64,000 nt of DNA from an uncultured Prevotella sp. (GTDB taxonomy: Bacteria; Bacteroidota; Bacteroidia; Bacteroidales; Bacteroidaceae). The notes below the pieces were generated by a model. It did no database searches and had not been told where the DNA came from. It was given only the letters and a program-made list of their open reading frames with translations. How positions within the stretch are numbered: the first letter of the stretch is position 1; each line of letters opens with the position of its first letter. The stretch lies in assembly GCA_900322035.1 (NCBI GenBank), contig ONYL01000001.1:228088-292087 (forward strand), given 5' to 3'. Shown here one piece after another: positions 7,950-17,384 of this stretch. The translations under genes were made by a program, and so were the position numbers.

Positions 7950-8345
7950 GGGGTTGACTGGATTTGACAGCAGGAGGAGTGGTACGTAAGCACGCGGAGT
8001 CTCGATGGCTTGCTCCTAAACTAAGTGATCACAAATTAATTGGCGAAAGAAATTACGCTCTCGCTGCCTAATCGAAGTATAGTAGATTACTGGCTCAATC
8101 CAGTCACAAGGTGACAGGACGAGACATCGCTCCAAGGATGTTGTTCCGAATCTGAGGATCAAGCGGTGCAGGTAAATCGGAAATAGTTTGTCAAGGCCTC
8201 GATTGGCAAATGAAATTTTAGGGGATAAGGCGTCGGTGGGTGGTTCAGGTCTTGCCGCCGCACGAAAACCAAAGTCTGGAATAAACGTGTAGAAAGCGTA
8301 TGGTTTCCCTGTTTGGACGCGGGTTCGACTCCCGCCAGCTCCACA
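7950..8345 (+). ncRNA. ssrA: tmRNA
   Basis: Transfer-messenger RNA that rescues stalled ribosomes. The 5' GGGGTTGA and 3' CAGCTCCA ends pair as an alanine-type acceptor stem with G-U pairs, and the T-arm GCGGGTTCGACTCCCGC precedes the 3' end. The tag reading frame is seen at 8042-8071 and encodes GERNYALAA then TAA, the NYALAA ending typical of Bacteroidetes. CCA is not fully encoded. Length (about 396 nt) is normal. A promoter and terminator bracket it. Confidence 0.97.
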
Positions 8346-8348
8346 GAC

Positions 8349-8395
8349 AAAGCCCGCACGACTCTATTCAGAAGAGGCGTGCGGGCTTTTCTTTT
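8349..8395 (+). terminator. Terminator of ssrA
   Basis: AAAGCCCGCACG pairs with CGTGCGGGCTTT (8378-8389), then a T-rich run TCTTTTTCT. Confidence 0.9.
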
Positions 8396-8522
8396 TCTCA
8401 CGAAACAAATCACATAAACAACCTTTGTCCGACAAGCTCAGAAAACGCGTGGATATGTACTTATTGGAATCATACGAACAAGGATATAGCATGAGCCATC
8501 CCTCATGGGTAGCAAATGCTCA

Positions 8523-9464
8523 CTATGAGATCCTGCCCTTCGACATAGGCAACAAGCGGACCAGACGGACATAAGCCGACAGTCCTAACAGCCGGATAAA
8601 GGAATCCTTAAGCCGAGTGCGAAGAGGCAAGTCGGGAGGAATACGGAAAGAATAGTGGGGGATTTGAGGGGCACCACCCGAAAGCTGCATATAGGTAATC
8701 TGAATATTCAACACCATCAGATAGTAGCGGCTTAGGCCATAGTCTACATCCAACCGATGAGTGTCGCCCGAAAGCATTTCAGACAACAACGGGATATGGG
8801 CTTCCAGTAGCTGTTTCACCTCAGTAGCACCTGCCTGTCGAGTAATACCTTTCTCGTTGAGTGTATAATGGTAGCAACCCGTGGAGACCGTGGCCACACA
8901 TTGTGCAAGCCGCACAAGTGAGGGCAAGGTCTGAATATCCTCAAACACCCGCCCCTCTGGAAATCGGACTTTGTCAAAAATCCAGCGACGGTAGATTTTA
9001 TTCCAGGCATAGGAATGCTCGTAGGCCCTTGCACGGAGCCAGTACTCCAAACGGTCATGATAAACGTGGTCGGCCAGGATAATGTCTTGCCGCTCGACAG
9101 AACCTTCAAATTTTACGACGCCAAACTCCAGAATGTCGAATTCGGGATGAAAAGCCAAGATCTTCATCAGAGGCTTATATGTCCCAGATGAGAGGTAGTC
9201 GTCGGAATCAACAAAAGTAAGATATTCACCTCGAGCCTGATCTATCCCCGCATTGCGGGCTGCGCTCAATCCACGGTTGGGCTGATGAAAAGTCCTCACA
9301 CGTGGGTCACGACGGGCCCACGCGTCACACAGGTGGGGGCAATTGTCGGGTGACCCGTCGTCGACCAGGATCACCTCCAAGTCCACCTGTTGCCGCAATA
9401 CACTCAAAAGGCAACGTTCCAATGTGGCTTCTGTCTTGAATACAGGAATGATGACGCTCAACAT
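8523..9464 (-). CDS. family 2 glycosyltransferase
   Basis: A 313-residue GT-A fold enzyme. It starts directly with MLSVIIPVFKTEATLERCL, has the nucleotide-sugar site VDDGSPDN (residues 34-41) and the metal-binding TFVDSDDYLSSG (83-94), with GLSAARNAGIDQARG between. These are the classic WcaA/EpsJ-like motifs. It transfers a sugar from a nucleotide donor during polysaccharide assembly on the cytoplasmic face; donor and acceptor are not visible. It runs opposite to the export operon and follows another GT2 on the same strand after 174 bp. Confidence 0.92.
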   Translation of the reverse strand: MLSVIIPVFKTEATLERCLLSVLRQQVDLEVILVDDGSPDNCPHLCDAWARRDPRVRTFHQPNRGLSAARNAGIDQARGEYLTFVDSDDYLSSGTYKPLMKILAFHPEFDILEFGVVKFEGSVERQDIILADHVYHDRLEYWLRARAYEHSYAWNKIYRRWIFDKVRFPEGRVFEDIQTLPSLVRLAQCVATVSTGCYHYTLNEKGITRQAGATEVKQLLEAHIPLLSEMLSGDTHRLDVDYGLSRYYLMVLNIQITYMQLSGGAPQIPHYSFRIPPDLPLRTRLKDSFIRLLGLSAYVRLVRLLPMSKGRIS

Positions 9465-9638
9465 ATACTTACTCTATATATTCATTCTACTAACGTTAGT
9501 CTGCGAAGGAACAGGCTGTTTTAGATTGTTCGTTGCAAATCTAACTAAAATAATCGAGAATACAAATAAAAAACCTAAAAATAATGCCTCAGCCTTTCAA
9601 CATACCATATCTCCAATCAGCAACCGTCATTCCCCATT

Positions 9639-10529
9639 CTACTTTTCCGTCACCATCAAAGAAGCCAAATGGCCCAGTCGATAAAGGGTAAACAGGACCA
9701 GCTTTGGACGGTTCCCCATGAGCTGACAGCGCTCTAAACGGCCAAAACAATAATGCCAAAACCGAACAAGAGGCAAGAGATGAAGTTGCTGTACGCGTTC
9801 CACGAAAGACAACAGACGGGAGTAGCCTTGCAGTTCATCTCGAAAATGCCATAGGGTGGACAGGCCTTCTTCTGTCTTCTGAAGATAATGTTCATTCGAC
9901 TCAAACCGCCCGAAGCCTAAGGGATTGTCGATATGACGGATGACAATGCCCGCATCCTTGAGCTGACGACCATAAAAGACATCCTCATATCCGTAGCTGC
10001 GGAAGCGCTCGTCGAGAGGATGCTGAAGAAAGACCGTTGCAGGACAGGCGAAATTGCTGGTATGGAAATCCAAATAGGGATGTATCGATCGTTGCTCAGC
10101 CGTGTGACTGTCGGAACACGAATCTTCATAACGACTGCGGAGATTGTCGACAAGATGCACAGTCGGCTCATAACCGCCATAGATTACATCGTTGCAAGTG
10201 GAAAGCTGATTGATATAACGCACCAAGAAATCCTGACGGATGACACTCATGTCAGAATCAACGAAAAGCAGCCAATCGAAGCGCGCCATGCGGCCGAGGA
10301 CATTGCGAATCACTGCCCGGCCCGAGTTCTCCGGCCGTATCACGTAAGAGCAGTGATCAAACGCATTGATACGCCGATTGCTCTCCACGACTTCAGAGCG
10401 AGTGGATCCATCGTCACCAACGAGTATCTCAAAATGCACGTTGAGCCTTAATGCCTGTTGGCGCAACTGGCTCACAAGATCAAAACATTCATCATTGAAT
10501 GTGGGGATTAATATCGATAAACCTTTCAT
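9639..10529 (-). CDS. family 2 glycosyltransferase
   Basis: 296 residues. The start MKGLSILIPTFNDECFDLVS is followed by GDDGSTRSEV (residues 38-47), NSGRAVIRNVLGR and LLFVDSDM (87-94), the GT2 donor and metal sites; a later GYEDVFYGRQLK resembles the ED motif of the active-site base region in galactosyl/chondroitin-type GT2 proteins. It probably belongs to the adjoining polysaccharide locus. The start at 10529 faces the exporter gene, with a shared 196-bp promoter region. Confidence 0.9.
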   Translation of the reverse strand: MKGLSILIPTFNDECFDLVSQLRQQALRLNVHFEILVGDDGSTRSEVVESNRRINAFDHCSYVIRPENSGRAVIRNVLGRMARFDWLLFVDSDMSVIRQDFLVRYINQLSTCNDVIYGGYEPTVHLVDNLRSRYEDSCSDSHTAEQRSIHPYLDFHTSNFACPATVFLQHPLDERFRSYGYEDVFYGRQLKDAGIVIRHIDNPLGFGRFESNEHYLQKTEEGLSTLWHFRDELQGYSRLLSFVERVQQLHLLPLVRFWHYCFGRLERCQLMGNRPKLVLFTLYRLGHLASLMVTEK

Positions 10530-10586
10530 GTCGGCAAATATAACAAAAAATCAACAGTCGAAAAGCTATATATAAAAAAATAATCG

Positions 10587-10594
10587 TACCTTTG
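10587..10594 (+). promoter_or_regulatory. -7 box before the polysaccharide export operon
   Basis: TACCTTTG followed by GCAAC. No good TTTG is seen at the expected upstream spacing. The leader to the exporter gene would be about 130 nt, long enough to hold antitermination or regulatory sequence. Confidence 0.55.
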
Positions 10595-10725
10595 CAACAA
10601 AATGGCCAGAAATTGGTTATTGTTCAATAAGAAGAACTCATTATTTTAATCACGCCGACATGCCTCGCAACAAAGCGAACGCTGCAGGCTTGAAAGCTAA
10701 AATTTAAACTGCACTTATTAGCAAC

Positions 10726-13347
10726 ATGAAGAAAATCATCTGTTACATATTTCTTCTTCTAATGATGCCCCTGTGTGCCTTGGCCCAATCGTCAATGACC
10801 GACAATCAGGTGATGGAGATGATCGTGAAAGAGCACAACCGCGGCTCTTCACAGGCTCAAATCGTGACTAAGCTTATGCAAAGCGGTGTCGATATCACCC
10901 AGATCAGACGAGTGAGGAACAAATATGAACGCCAGATGAAACAAAGCGGACTCGGACAAACACAGGACAACGCCACGCAGTTTGATACCTCTCGCCTGCG
11001 TACCAACAACGGTCAGAACCGCAATGACGTCACTAATAATAAGACACAGCAGGAAATCAAGCTGCAGGAAAACCGCAGTTCCTATAGCAATATGGGGATC
11101 GCTAACAATACACAATGGCAGCAAGAATATGACCCAACAGATCCCGATTTTGTGAGCATGGAGGACGAACTCAACGGCATCATCCCAATGGATTCCGCTC
11201 AGATGCTGAAAATGCTACTGGAAGAAAGAAAGCTGCAACAAAAGAAGGTTTTCGGACGCGATATCTTCAATAACAAGAATCTTACTTTCGAACCCGAAAT
11301 GAATATCGCCACCCCACAAAACTATCGGTTGGGCCCGGGCGATGGAGTAATCGTAGACATCTACGGAGCCTCACAGAAGACCGTCAACGCCACCGTATCG
11401 CCCGACGGTGAGATCACTATCGAGGGCTACGGTCCTGTACAAGTAAGCGGTTTAACGGTAGCCCAAGCCAATGCCAAACTCCGCTCTACCTTGGGCTCAC
11501 GCTACACCAGCAGCCGCATTAAGCTCACTGTGGGTCAGACACGCACCATCATGGTAAACGTCATGGGTGAGGTAAAAACGCCCGGAACCTACACGCTCTC
11601 AGCCTTTGCCACCGTATTCCACGCTCTGTATATGGCTGGTGGTACCAATGATTTAGGTACACTGAGAAACATCAAAGTTTATCGAAACAACCGGCTGGTT
11701 TCTGTAGTAGACATCTACGACTATATCCTCAACGGTAAACTGACCGGCAATGTACGCTTGGCCGACAATGATGTCATTGTGGTAGGCCCGTACGATTGCC
11801 TTGTAGAAATCCGTGGAAAGGTGAAGCGGCCCATGTTCTACGAAATGAAAAAGACCGAGAGTGTAGCTACGCTCTTGAAATACGCAGGAGGATTCACAGG
11901 TGATGCTTATAAAAGGAGTGTGCGCGTCAATCGTAAAACAGGCCGAGAGCGCAGTGTCTTTAATGTAGGCGAATTTGATATGTCAAGTTTCCGCCTGTAC
12001 GACGGCGATTCTGTCTCTGTAGACTCCATCCTCCCCCGCTATGAGAACACAGTAGAGATAAAAGGTGCTGTTTTCCGTCCTGGCATGTATAACCTCAGCA
12101 GTGAAATCAACAGCGTGCGTACACTCATAGAGCACGCAGAAGGTTGCACTGAAGATGCATTCACTACACATGCTGTGATGCACCGCATGAAAGACGATCG
12201 CTCACTCAAAGTAGTCAGCGTAGACGTCGACGGTATCATGAGTGGAAAAGTTGCAGACATCCCCTTGCAAGAAAACGATATTCTTTTTATCCCCACGAAA
12301 ACGACAAAGATGAATGAGCGCACAATCACCATCCGTGGTGAAGTGCAATATCCGGGCATCTATCAGTATGCAGACGACGAGACCGTGGAGGATTTTATTC
12401 TGCAGGCTGGTGGCTTGACCGACAAGGCCTCGACAGCGAAAGTCAGCGTCAACCGCCGTGTGAGCGACCCTTCAGCAACACAACCCGATTCCATCATTGG
12501 GCAACAATTCGAAATGGCTATCAAAGACGGGTTCGTCATTGACGGAAAACCCGGCTTTGAATTAATGCCTTTCGACGAAGTGTATGTATTTAAGAGTCCC
12601 GCTTATAGCGAACAGCAAAACGTAACCATCGACGGCGAAGTGGCATTCCCGGGAACATACACGCTCACGAAGCGCAACGCACGGCTGACTGATTTGCTGA
12701 AGATGGCCGGAGGGCCCACGGATATGGCCTTCATCAAGGGGGCGCGCTTAGAGCGTAAGCCCAATGAAGAAGAGAGCAAACGTATGCAAACAGCCTATCA
12801 GATGGCTCAAGAGCAACAGCAAAACGAGTTGATGGAGATCATGGCCAGCGGAACGAATGGTGGTGCAAGTCTGTCAAACTTCGCAGAAAACAATAAGAAT
12901 ACACAGCTGAAGAAATTCCAAGTACCCAGCACTTACCCTGTGGGAATTGAGCTCGACAAGGCTATAAAAGACCCTTCAAGCGACGCCAATATTGCATTGC
13001 GCGAGGGCGACCGTCTGTTGCTTCCACGCTACAACGCAACAGTGAAGATCAACGGAGCCGTAATGTATCCCAACACAGTAGCCTTCGAGCGGGGCAAAAA
13101 TGCCAAGCACTACATTGATGCAGCCGGTGGATTTGCTCAAAACGCCCGCAAAAACAAAGCCTACATTATCTATATGAATGGTATGGTGGCCAAGGTGAGC
13201 CACGGAGCAAAAGTAGAAGCCGGTTGCGAGATAGTCGTACCCAGCAAGATCACCCGCAGAACATCACCTGCCGAAATCGCCACTTTGGGCTCAAGCATGG
13301 CCAGCATTGCAACGATGATTGCAACCATCGCGAATTTGGGTAAATAA
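10726..13347 (+). CDS. polysaccharide export protein with multiple SLBB repeats (Wza-like)
   Basis: An 873-residue outer-membrane/periplasmic exporter. MKKIICYIFLLLMMPLCALA is a signal peptide. A helical region (about 24-160) leads to the poly-export domain (NYRLGPGDGVIVDIYGAS, about 200-290). Six SLBB-type repeats follow, recognisable by VNVMGEVKTPGTY, VEIRGKVKRPMFY, VEIKGAVFRPGMY, ITIRGEVQYPGIY, VTIDGEVAFPGTY and VKINGAVMYPNTV, most ending in AGG. The C-terminus is a short hydrophobic segment (ASIATMIATIANLGK). There is no lipobox cysteine. It forms the export channel for the polymer made by the genes that follow; Wzz comes 45 bp later. Confidence 0.93.
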   Translation: MKKIICYIFLLLMMPLCALAQSSMTDNQVMEMIVKEHNRGSSQAQIVTKLMQSGVDITQIRRVRNKYERQMKQSGLGQTQDNATQFDTSRLRTNNGQNRNDVTNNKTQQEIKLQENRSSYSNMGIANNTQWQQEYDPTDPDFVSMEDELNGIIPMDSAQMLKMLLEERKLQQKKVFGRDIFNNKNLTFEPEMNIATPQNYRLGPGDGVIVDIYGASQKTVNATVSPDGEITIEGYGPVQVSGLTVAQANAKLRSTLGSRYTSSRIKLTVGQTRTIMVNVMGEVKTPGTYTLSAFATVFHALYMAGGTNDLGTLRNIKVYRNNRLVSVVDIYDYILNGKLTGNVRLADNDVIVVGPYDCLVEIRGKVKRPMFYEMKKTESVATLLKYAGGFTGDAYKRSVRVNRKTGRERSVFNVGEFDMSSFRLYDGDSVSVDSILPRYENTVEIKGAVFRPGMYNLSSEINSVRTLIEHAEGCTEDAFTTHAVMHRMKDDRSLKVVSVDVDGIMSGKVADIPLQENDILFIPTKTTKMNERTITIRGEVQYPGIYQYADDETVEDFILQAGGLTDKASTAKVSVNRRVSDPSATQPDSIIGQQFEMAIKDGFVIDGKPGFELMPFDEVYVFKSPAYSEQQNVTIDGEVAFPGTYTLTKRNARLTDLLKMAGGPTDMAFIKGARLERKPNEEESKRMQTAYQMAQEQQQNELMEIMASGTNGGASLSNFAENNKNTQLKKFQVPSTYPVGIELDKAIKDPSSDANIALREGDRLLLPRYNATVKINGAVMYPNTVAFERGKNAKHYIDAAGGFAQNARKNKAYIIYMNGMVAKVSHGAKVEAGCEIVVPSKITRRTSPAEIATLGSSMASIATMIATIANLGK

Positions 13348-13392
13348 TAATAGCCACCATATTCCGTCATAGAGGAAAGAAGAAACAACATT

Positions 13393-14466
13393 ATGGAAGA
13401 AAATAGAAAAGAAGATTATATTGATTTAAGAGTGCTAATGAAGAAGATCTTATCTAAGAAAAAGATCTTCTTTATATCCTGGCCCATCACCTTCGTAATA
13501 GCCTGTTTAATCATTATGCCCGTTCCCCGCACTTATACTACTGAGACATGCATGGCTCCGGAGTTGGGAACGGCGACCAGCGCTGGAGGAAGTTTAGCTG
13601 ATTTAGCTTCTTCTTTTGGTGTTGACCTTTCTAACATGCAAACGTCAGACGCAATCTCTCCCTTAATTTATCCTGATTTGATGAACGACAACAAGTTTGT
13701 CACCTCTCTTTTTCCGATAAAGGTTAGAACTGAAGACGGAAGTATCCATTGCACCTACTATGAATACCTTACGAAATACAAAAAGAAGACCTGGTACATG
13801 GTTCCATTCATCTGGATCCGCAACTTAACAAATAAACTCTCAAGCAAGAAATCTTTAAGAAGCAACAGCCAGTTTAATCCCTACGCATTGTCGAAGAAAG
13901 ACGATGGCATCTGCGAATCCGTCCGTAACAATATCACTATAAAAGTAGACCGCAAAACAAGCATTATTTCTATTAGTGTTGTATCACAAGATCCTCTTGT
14001 TTCTAAAATTGTTGCTGATTCTGTGCGTACACAATTACAGAATTACATTACAGACTATCGCACAAGCAAGGCTCGCAATGACGTAAGATATTTTCAGAAA
14101 CTCACCGATGAGGCAAAAGATGTTTATGTAAAAGCCCGCCAAGTATATGGTGGCTATGCTGATGCCAATATGGATGTTATTCTTGAGAGTTATAAGGCAA
14201 AACAGGAAGACTTAGAAAACGATATGCAGCTGAAATACAACAACTACAGTGCTATGCTTGCCCAGTTGCAGGCTGCCAAAGCAAAAGTACAGGAACGGAC
14301 GCCAGCTTTCACAACCATTCAAGGGGCAGCAGTACCTATCAAAGCCACAGGACCTAAGCGTATGTTGTTTGTTCTGGGAATGTTATTTCTCATAACTTTT
14401 ATAGACATTTTCTACATTTTAAAGTCTGATTTTAAAAGTCTTTTGATGCCACAGCAAGAAGAATGA
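13393..14466 (+). CDS. Wzz-type chain-length determinant
   Basis: 357 residues with a first membrane segment at about 26-46 (KIFFISWPITFVIACLIIMP), a periplasmic body with coiled-coil (about 210-290) and a second segment near 326-346 (MLFVLGMLFLITFIDIFYIL). This is the polysaccharide co-polymerase layout without a fused BY-kinase domain. The periplasmic PVPRTYTTETCMAPE and the proline-containing stretch before the second segment (AAVPIKATGPKR) fit the family. It sets polymer length together with the Wzy-like protein encoded two genes on. The end overlaps the next start by 4 bp. Confidence 0.88.
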   Translation: MEENRKEDYIDLRVLMKKILSKKKIFFISWPITFVIACLIIMPVPRTYTTETCMAPELGTATSAGGSLADLASSFGVDLSNMQTSDAISPLIYPDLMNDNKFVTSLFPIKVRTEDGSIHCTYYEYLTKYKKKTWYMVPFIWIRNLTNKLSSKKSLRSNSQFNPYALSKKDDGICESVRNNITIKVDRKTSIISISVVSQDPLVSKIVADSVRTQLQNYITDYRTSKARNDVRYFQKLTDEAKDVYVKARQVYGGYADANMDVILESYKAKQEDLENDMQLKYNNYSAMLAQLQAAKAKVQERTPAFTTIQGAAVPIKATGPKRMLFVLGMLFLITFIDIFYILKSDFKSLLMPQQEE

Positions 14467-15992
14467 ATCCTCAAAGAAGAATTTTCATTAATACAACTGC
14501 ACAGTATGTAAAGGCATTCATCAATATTTGCCTCTCACTCTATACGGTCCGTCTGATACTAAACATTTTAGGGCAATCGGACTATGGGATTTATTCACTT
14601 ATAGCGAGTGTTGTGTCTATGTTGGGCTTCATCACCAACGCCATGGTTGTCACGACTCAACGCTATTTATCTTTTTATGCTGGGAAAGGCACAAAAGAAG
14701 ACGTTCGAGTTATTTTCTCAAATAGTCTTATCCTTCACGTCTGCATAGGTCTTTGTCTGACATTGGTATTACTTTCATTAAAAAACTTCTTATGCTACGG
14801 TTTCTTTAATATATCAGAAGCTCGTAAGCCGACAGCCGAGATTGTATACATCATGTCCACCATGATGTTGTTCATTACGTTTCTCGCTGCTCCTTTCAAG
14901 GCCATGCTAATAGCGCACGAGAACATCGTCTATATTTCCATTATCGAAATACTCGACGGAGTATTAAAACTGACGCTTGCCCTATCCCTTCTTACTTTAG
15001 GTCATGACAAACTACTGCTCTATGCGTGCGTTATGACTATTATTTTCCTTTTTGAATTTTTTGCCTTCTCCATTTATAGCGTTATAAATTTTCCCGAATG
15101 CCAAATACTCTCGACATTCCACGACTTTGACAAAAATAAGATTAAAGAGCTGTTCGGCTTTGCCGGATGGACCACGTACGGCATGTGTTCAATAGTGGGC
15201 CGTACACAAGGCTTAGCCGTGCTATTTAACAAGTTCTTCGGCACAGTAATCAATGCTGCCTATGGGTTAGCGCTCCAAGTTAACGGTTCCGTAACCTTCA
15301 TTGCAACATCATTGATAAATGCTATGAATCCACAACTTATGCAGGCTGAGGGTAGCAATGATAGAAAAAAGATGGTTCACCTGGCAGAACAGGAGAGTAA
15401 GTTTTCCTCTGCTATAATCTTTGTTATTCTAATACCCTTGGCAGTAGAAATGGACTGCGTGCTTAACCTATGGTTAGTGAATGTCCCTCCTTTTACCTCT
15501 TTTTTTTGCCGCAGCTTGATCTTGGCTTTCATATTTGACCAATTGACTTATGGACTTAACTCAGCTAATCAAGCTTTGGGCAATATCAAGTATTACACAC
15601 TGATCATGTACACGCCTAAATTACTCATTATCCCCTTGGCTTTAATCATGTTATGGGCAGGCATCCAAGTTGCATGGGTGATGTTTTTGTATATAGTTGT
15701 CGAGTTCAGCGTTGCTATGACCCGTTTATTTTACATGAAGAAGGTCATTGGCCTTAGTATAAAGCAATTTTCGAAGAATGTCTTTCTGAGGTTGTTACCT
15801 CTGTGCTCGGCTTCATTCATTGTTCCGCTCATTATCCGTTTTTCATTCAACGGCGAATATAGGTTTATTTTCAATCTCGCTATCTCCTTTCTTTTGGGTC
15901 TTTTAGTAATGTGGCACATTACATTAACAAAAGGAGAGCGTAATGTTGTATTGGATACGTTATATAAATTGAAGGAGAGAATAGGAAAATGA
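14463..15992 (+). CDS. polysaccharide flippase (Wzx/MATE-like)
   Basis: 509 residues with about 12-14 hydrophobic segments. The N-terminus RIFINTTAQYVKAFINICLS and LGQSDYGIYSLIASVVSMLG are typical of O-antigen/capsule flippases of the MOP superfamily (GxxxYGxYSL). It moves the undecaprenyl-linked repeat unit across the inner membrane. Start and end both overlap neighbours by 4 bp (ATGA), so it is translationally coupled to wzz and the polymerase gene. Confidence 0.9.
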   Translation: MNPQRRIFINTTAQYVKAFINICLSLYTVRLILNILGQSDYGIYSLIASVVSMLGFITNAMVVTTQRYLSFYAGKGTKEDVRVIFSNSLILHVCIGLCLTLVLLSLKNFLCYGFFNISEARKPTAEIVYIMSTMMLFITFLAAPFKAMLIAHENIVYISIIEILDGVLKLTLALSLLTLGHDKLLLYACVMTIIFLFEFFAFSIYSVINFPECQILSTFHDFDKNKIKELFGFAGWTTYGMCSIVGRTQGLAVLFNKFFGTVINAAYGLALQVNGSVTFIATSLINAMNPQLMQAEGSNDRKKMVHLAEQESKFSSAIIFVILIPLAVEMDCVLNLWLVNVPPFTSFFCRSLILAFIFDQLTYGLNSANQALGNIKYYTLIMYTPKLLIIPLALIMLWAGIQVAWVMFLYIVVEFSVAMTRLFYMKKVIGLSIKQFSKNVFLRLLPLCSASFIVPLIIRFSFNGEYRFIFNLAISFLLGLLVMWHITLTKGERNVVLDTLYKLKERIGK

Positions 15993-17263
15993 GATGGAAA
16001 TTCAATATAAAAAGCAAAGTTGACACCAAACGTTTGTTCTTTGTCCGTAAATTATCTATCGTTAGGTTATTTTTCTATATAGGCCTGACGATTGCTATTT
16101 TAGGCGCTATGCAACCTTGGTTTATGTGGCCATTCGCAGCCTATTATACACTTATTGCCGCAACGTTCGTTTTTTTCTCGTTTCTCATCGATAATGGGCA
16201 ACAGACCCATCTATTCCGTCGGGAAGGTTTTGTCATTCCGATAGTCTTATTTTTCTTGTCAACCTTCGTCATGCGACTGGTCAATAAAAACAATATTATC
16301 GGGTTTATCTCTATCTCGTTCGATCTGATCATTTATTATTCCTTATTGAGACTTGATAAAGAAGAAATGCGGCATATGATGGATTGTTTAACAAAATTGC
16401 TCGCTGCTTTTCTCGTTATCTCCATCTTGGGATGGGTTCTGTATCTAATAGGCTTTCCTTCTCCTTATATAGACTCAGCCAACGACGATCTTGGATATTC
16501 CTACGAGAACCATTTTATATTCATGATCGACGACCGTTGGGATGCTATGATTATCCCAAGATTCAATTCCATATTCCTTGAGCCTGGACACTTAGGAACA
16601 CTCACTTCTTTATTTCTAATGAATCAGTTAGGAAAATGGAAAAAATGGTACAATATAGTCCTGCTTATTACAACACTTCTTACATTCTCACTCGCGGCCT
16701 ATGTTCTCCTGCCCATCATCGCCCTCATGGGAGCTTGGGCTAAAGGAAAGCGCATCATCATTGCTATCATATCCATAATTGTGGTTATTGTCTCAATTGG
16801 GATCGGTGCCCTTTTCTATAACGACGGTGATAACCTTGTCAACAACCTCATCATGGCCCGTCTTGAAATCAGCGACGATGGAAAACTCGAAGGTGACAAC
16901 CGCGTCACCGACTCCTTCGATGCTGAATACCAATCCTTTCTGTCTTCATCCGATTTGCTCACAGGAAGAGAATATTCAATGGAAAAGTTTGGCTTCGGTA
17001 ACTCCGGATACCGCGTTTTCCTGTACGACAATGGTCTCATAGCATTGTTGCTCGTTGCCTTGTTCTATCTTTCGCTTGCCGTCTCATCCAGGCAGCAAAA
17101 CAAACGTGTTATCTTGACAATGCTTACCGTAACACTACTCACGTTCATAATACGTTCTGCTCCATTAGCATACAACTATTTCATACCTCTCTATGCTTTT
17201 CTCTGCACAGGGTTCTCTTCCCATGAAGTTGACAAGCAGCTATTCCAAAAAGAAGATTCATAA
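15989..17263 (+). CDS. O-antigen/capsule polymerase-like membrane protein (Wzy-like)
   Basis: 424 residues, about ten hydrophobic segments, with a larger loop near residues 165-205 (PSPYIDSANDDLGYSYENHF, FLEPGHLGTLTSLFLMN) and a second soluble stretch near 285-340. Low sequence recognisability, length, topology and position directly after the flippase make polymerase the best call. It would join repeat units at the periplasmic face under control of Wzz. The gene overlaps the flippase by 4 bp and ends the first cistron block; a new promoter follows. Confidence 0.75.
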   Translation: MRWKFNIKSKVDTKRLFFVRKLSIVRLFFYIGLTIAILGAMQPWFMWPFAAYYTLIAATFVFFSFLIDNGQQTHLFRREGFVIPIVLFFLSTFVMRLVNKNNIIGFISISFDLIIYYSLLRLDKEEMRHMMDCLTKLLAAFLVISILGWVLYLIGFPSPYIDSANDDLGYSYENHFIFMIDDRWDAMIIPRFNSIFLEPGHLGTLTSLFLMNQLGKWKKWYNIVLLITTLLTFSLAAYVLLPIIALMGAWAKGKRIIIAIISIIVVIVSIGIGALFYNDGDNLVNNLIMARLEISDDGKLEGDNRVTDSFDAEYQSFLSSSDLLTGREYSMEKFGFGNSGYRVFLYDNGLIALLLVALFYLSLAVSSRQQNKRVILTMLTVTLLTFIIRSAPLAYNYFIPLYAFLCTGFSSHEVDKQLFQKEDS

Positions 17264-17308
17264 GTAGCATTAATTCTCCAAAGAGATTAGAACAAAGCAT
17301 AACCAACC

Positions 17309-17340
17309 GTTGGATATTTGAAGATAAATACGTAATTTTG
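17309..17340 (+). promoter_or_regulatory. Promoter inside the polysaccharide locus
   Basis: TTGG (17309-17312), 20 bp, TAATTTTG (17333-17340), in the 121-bp gap before the GT4 gene. It would let the glycosyltransferase block be expressed apart from the export block. Confidence 0.5.
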
Positions 17341-17384
17341 CAAAAGGTATATTTTCGCATCAAAGAAACAATCAAAGATATAAC

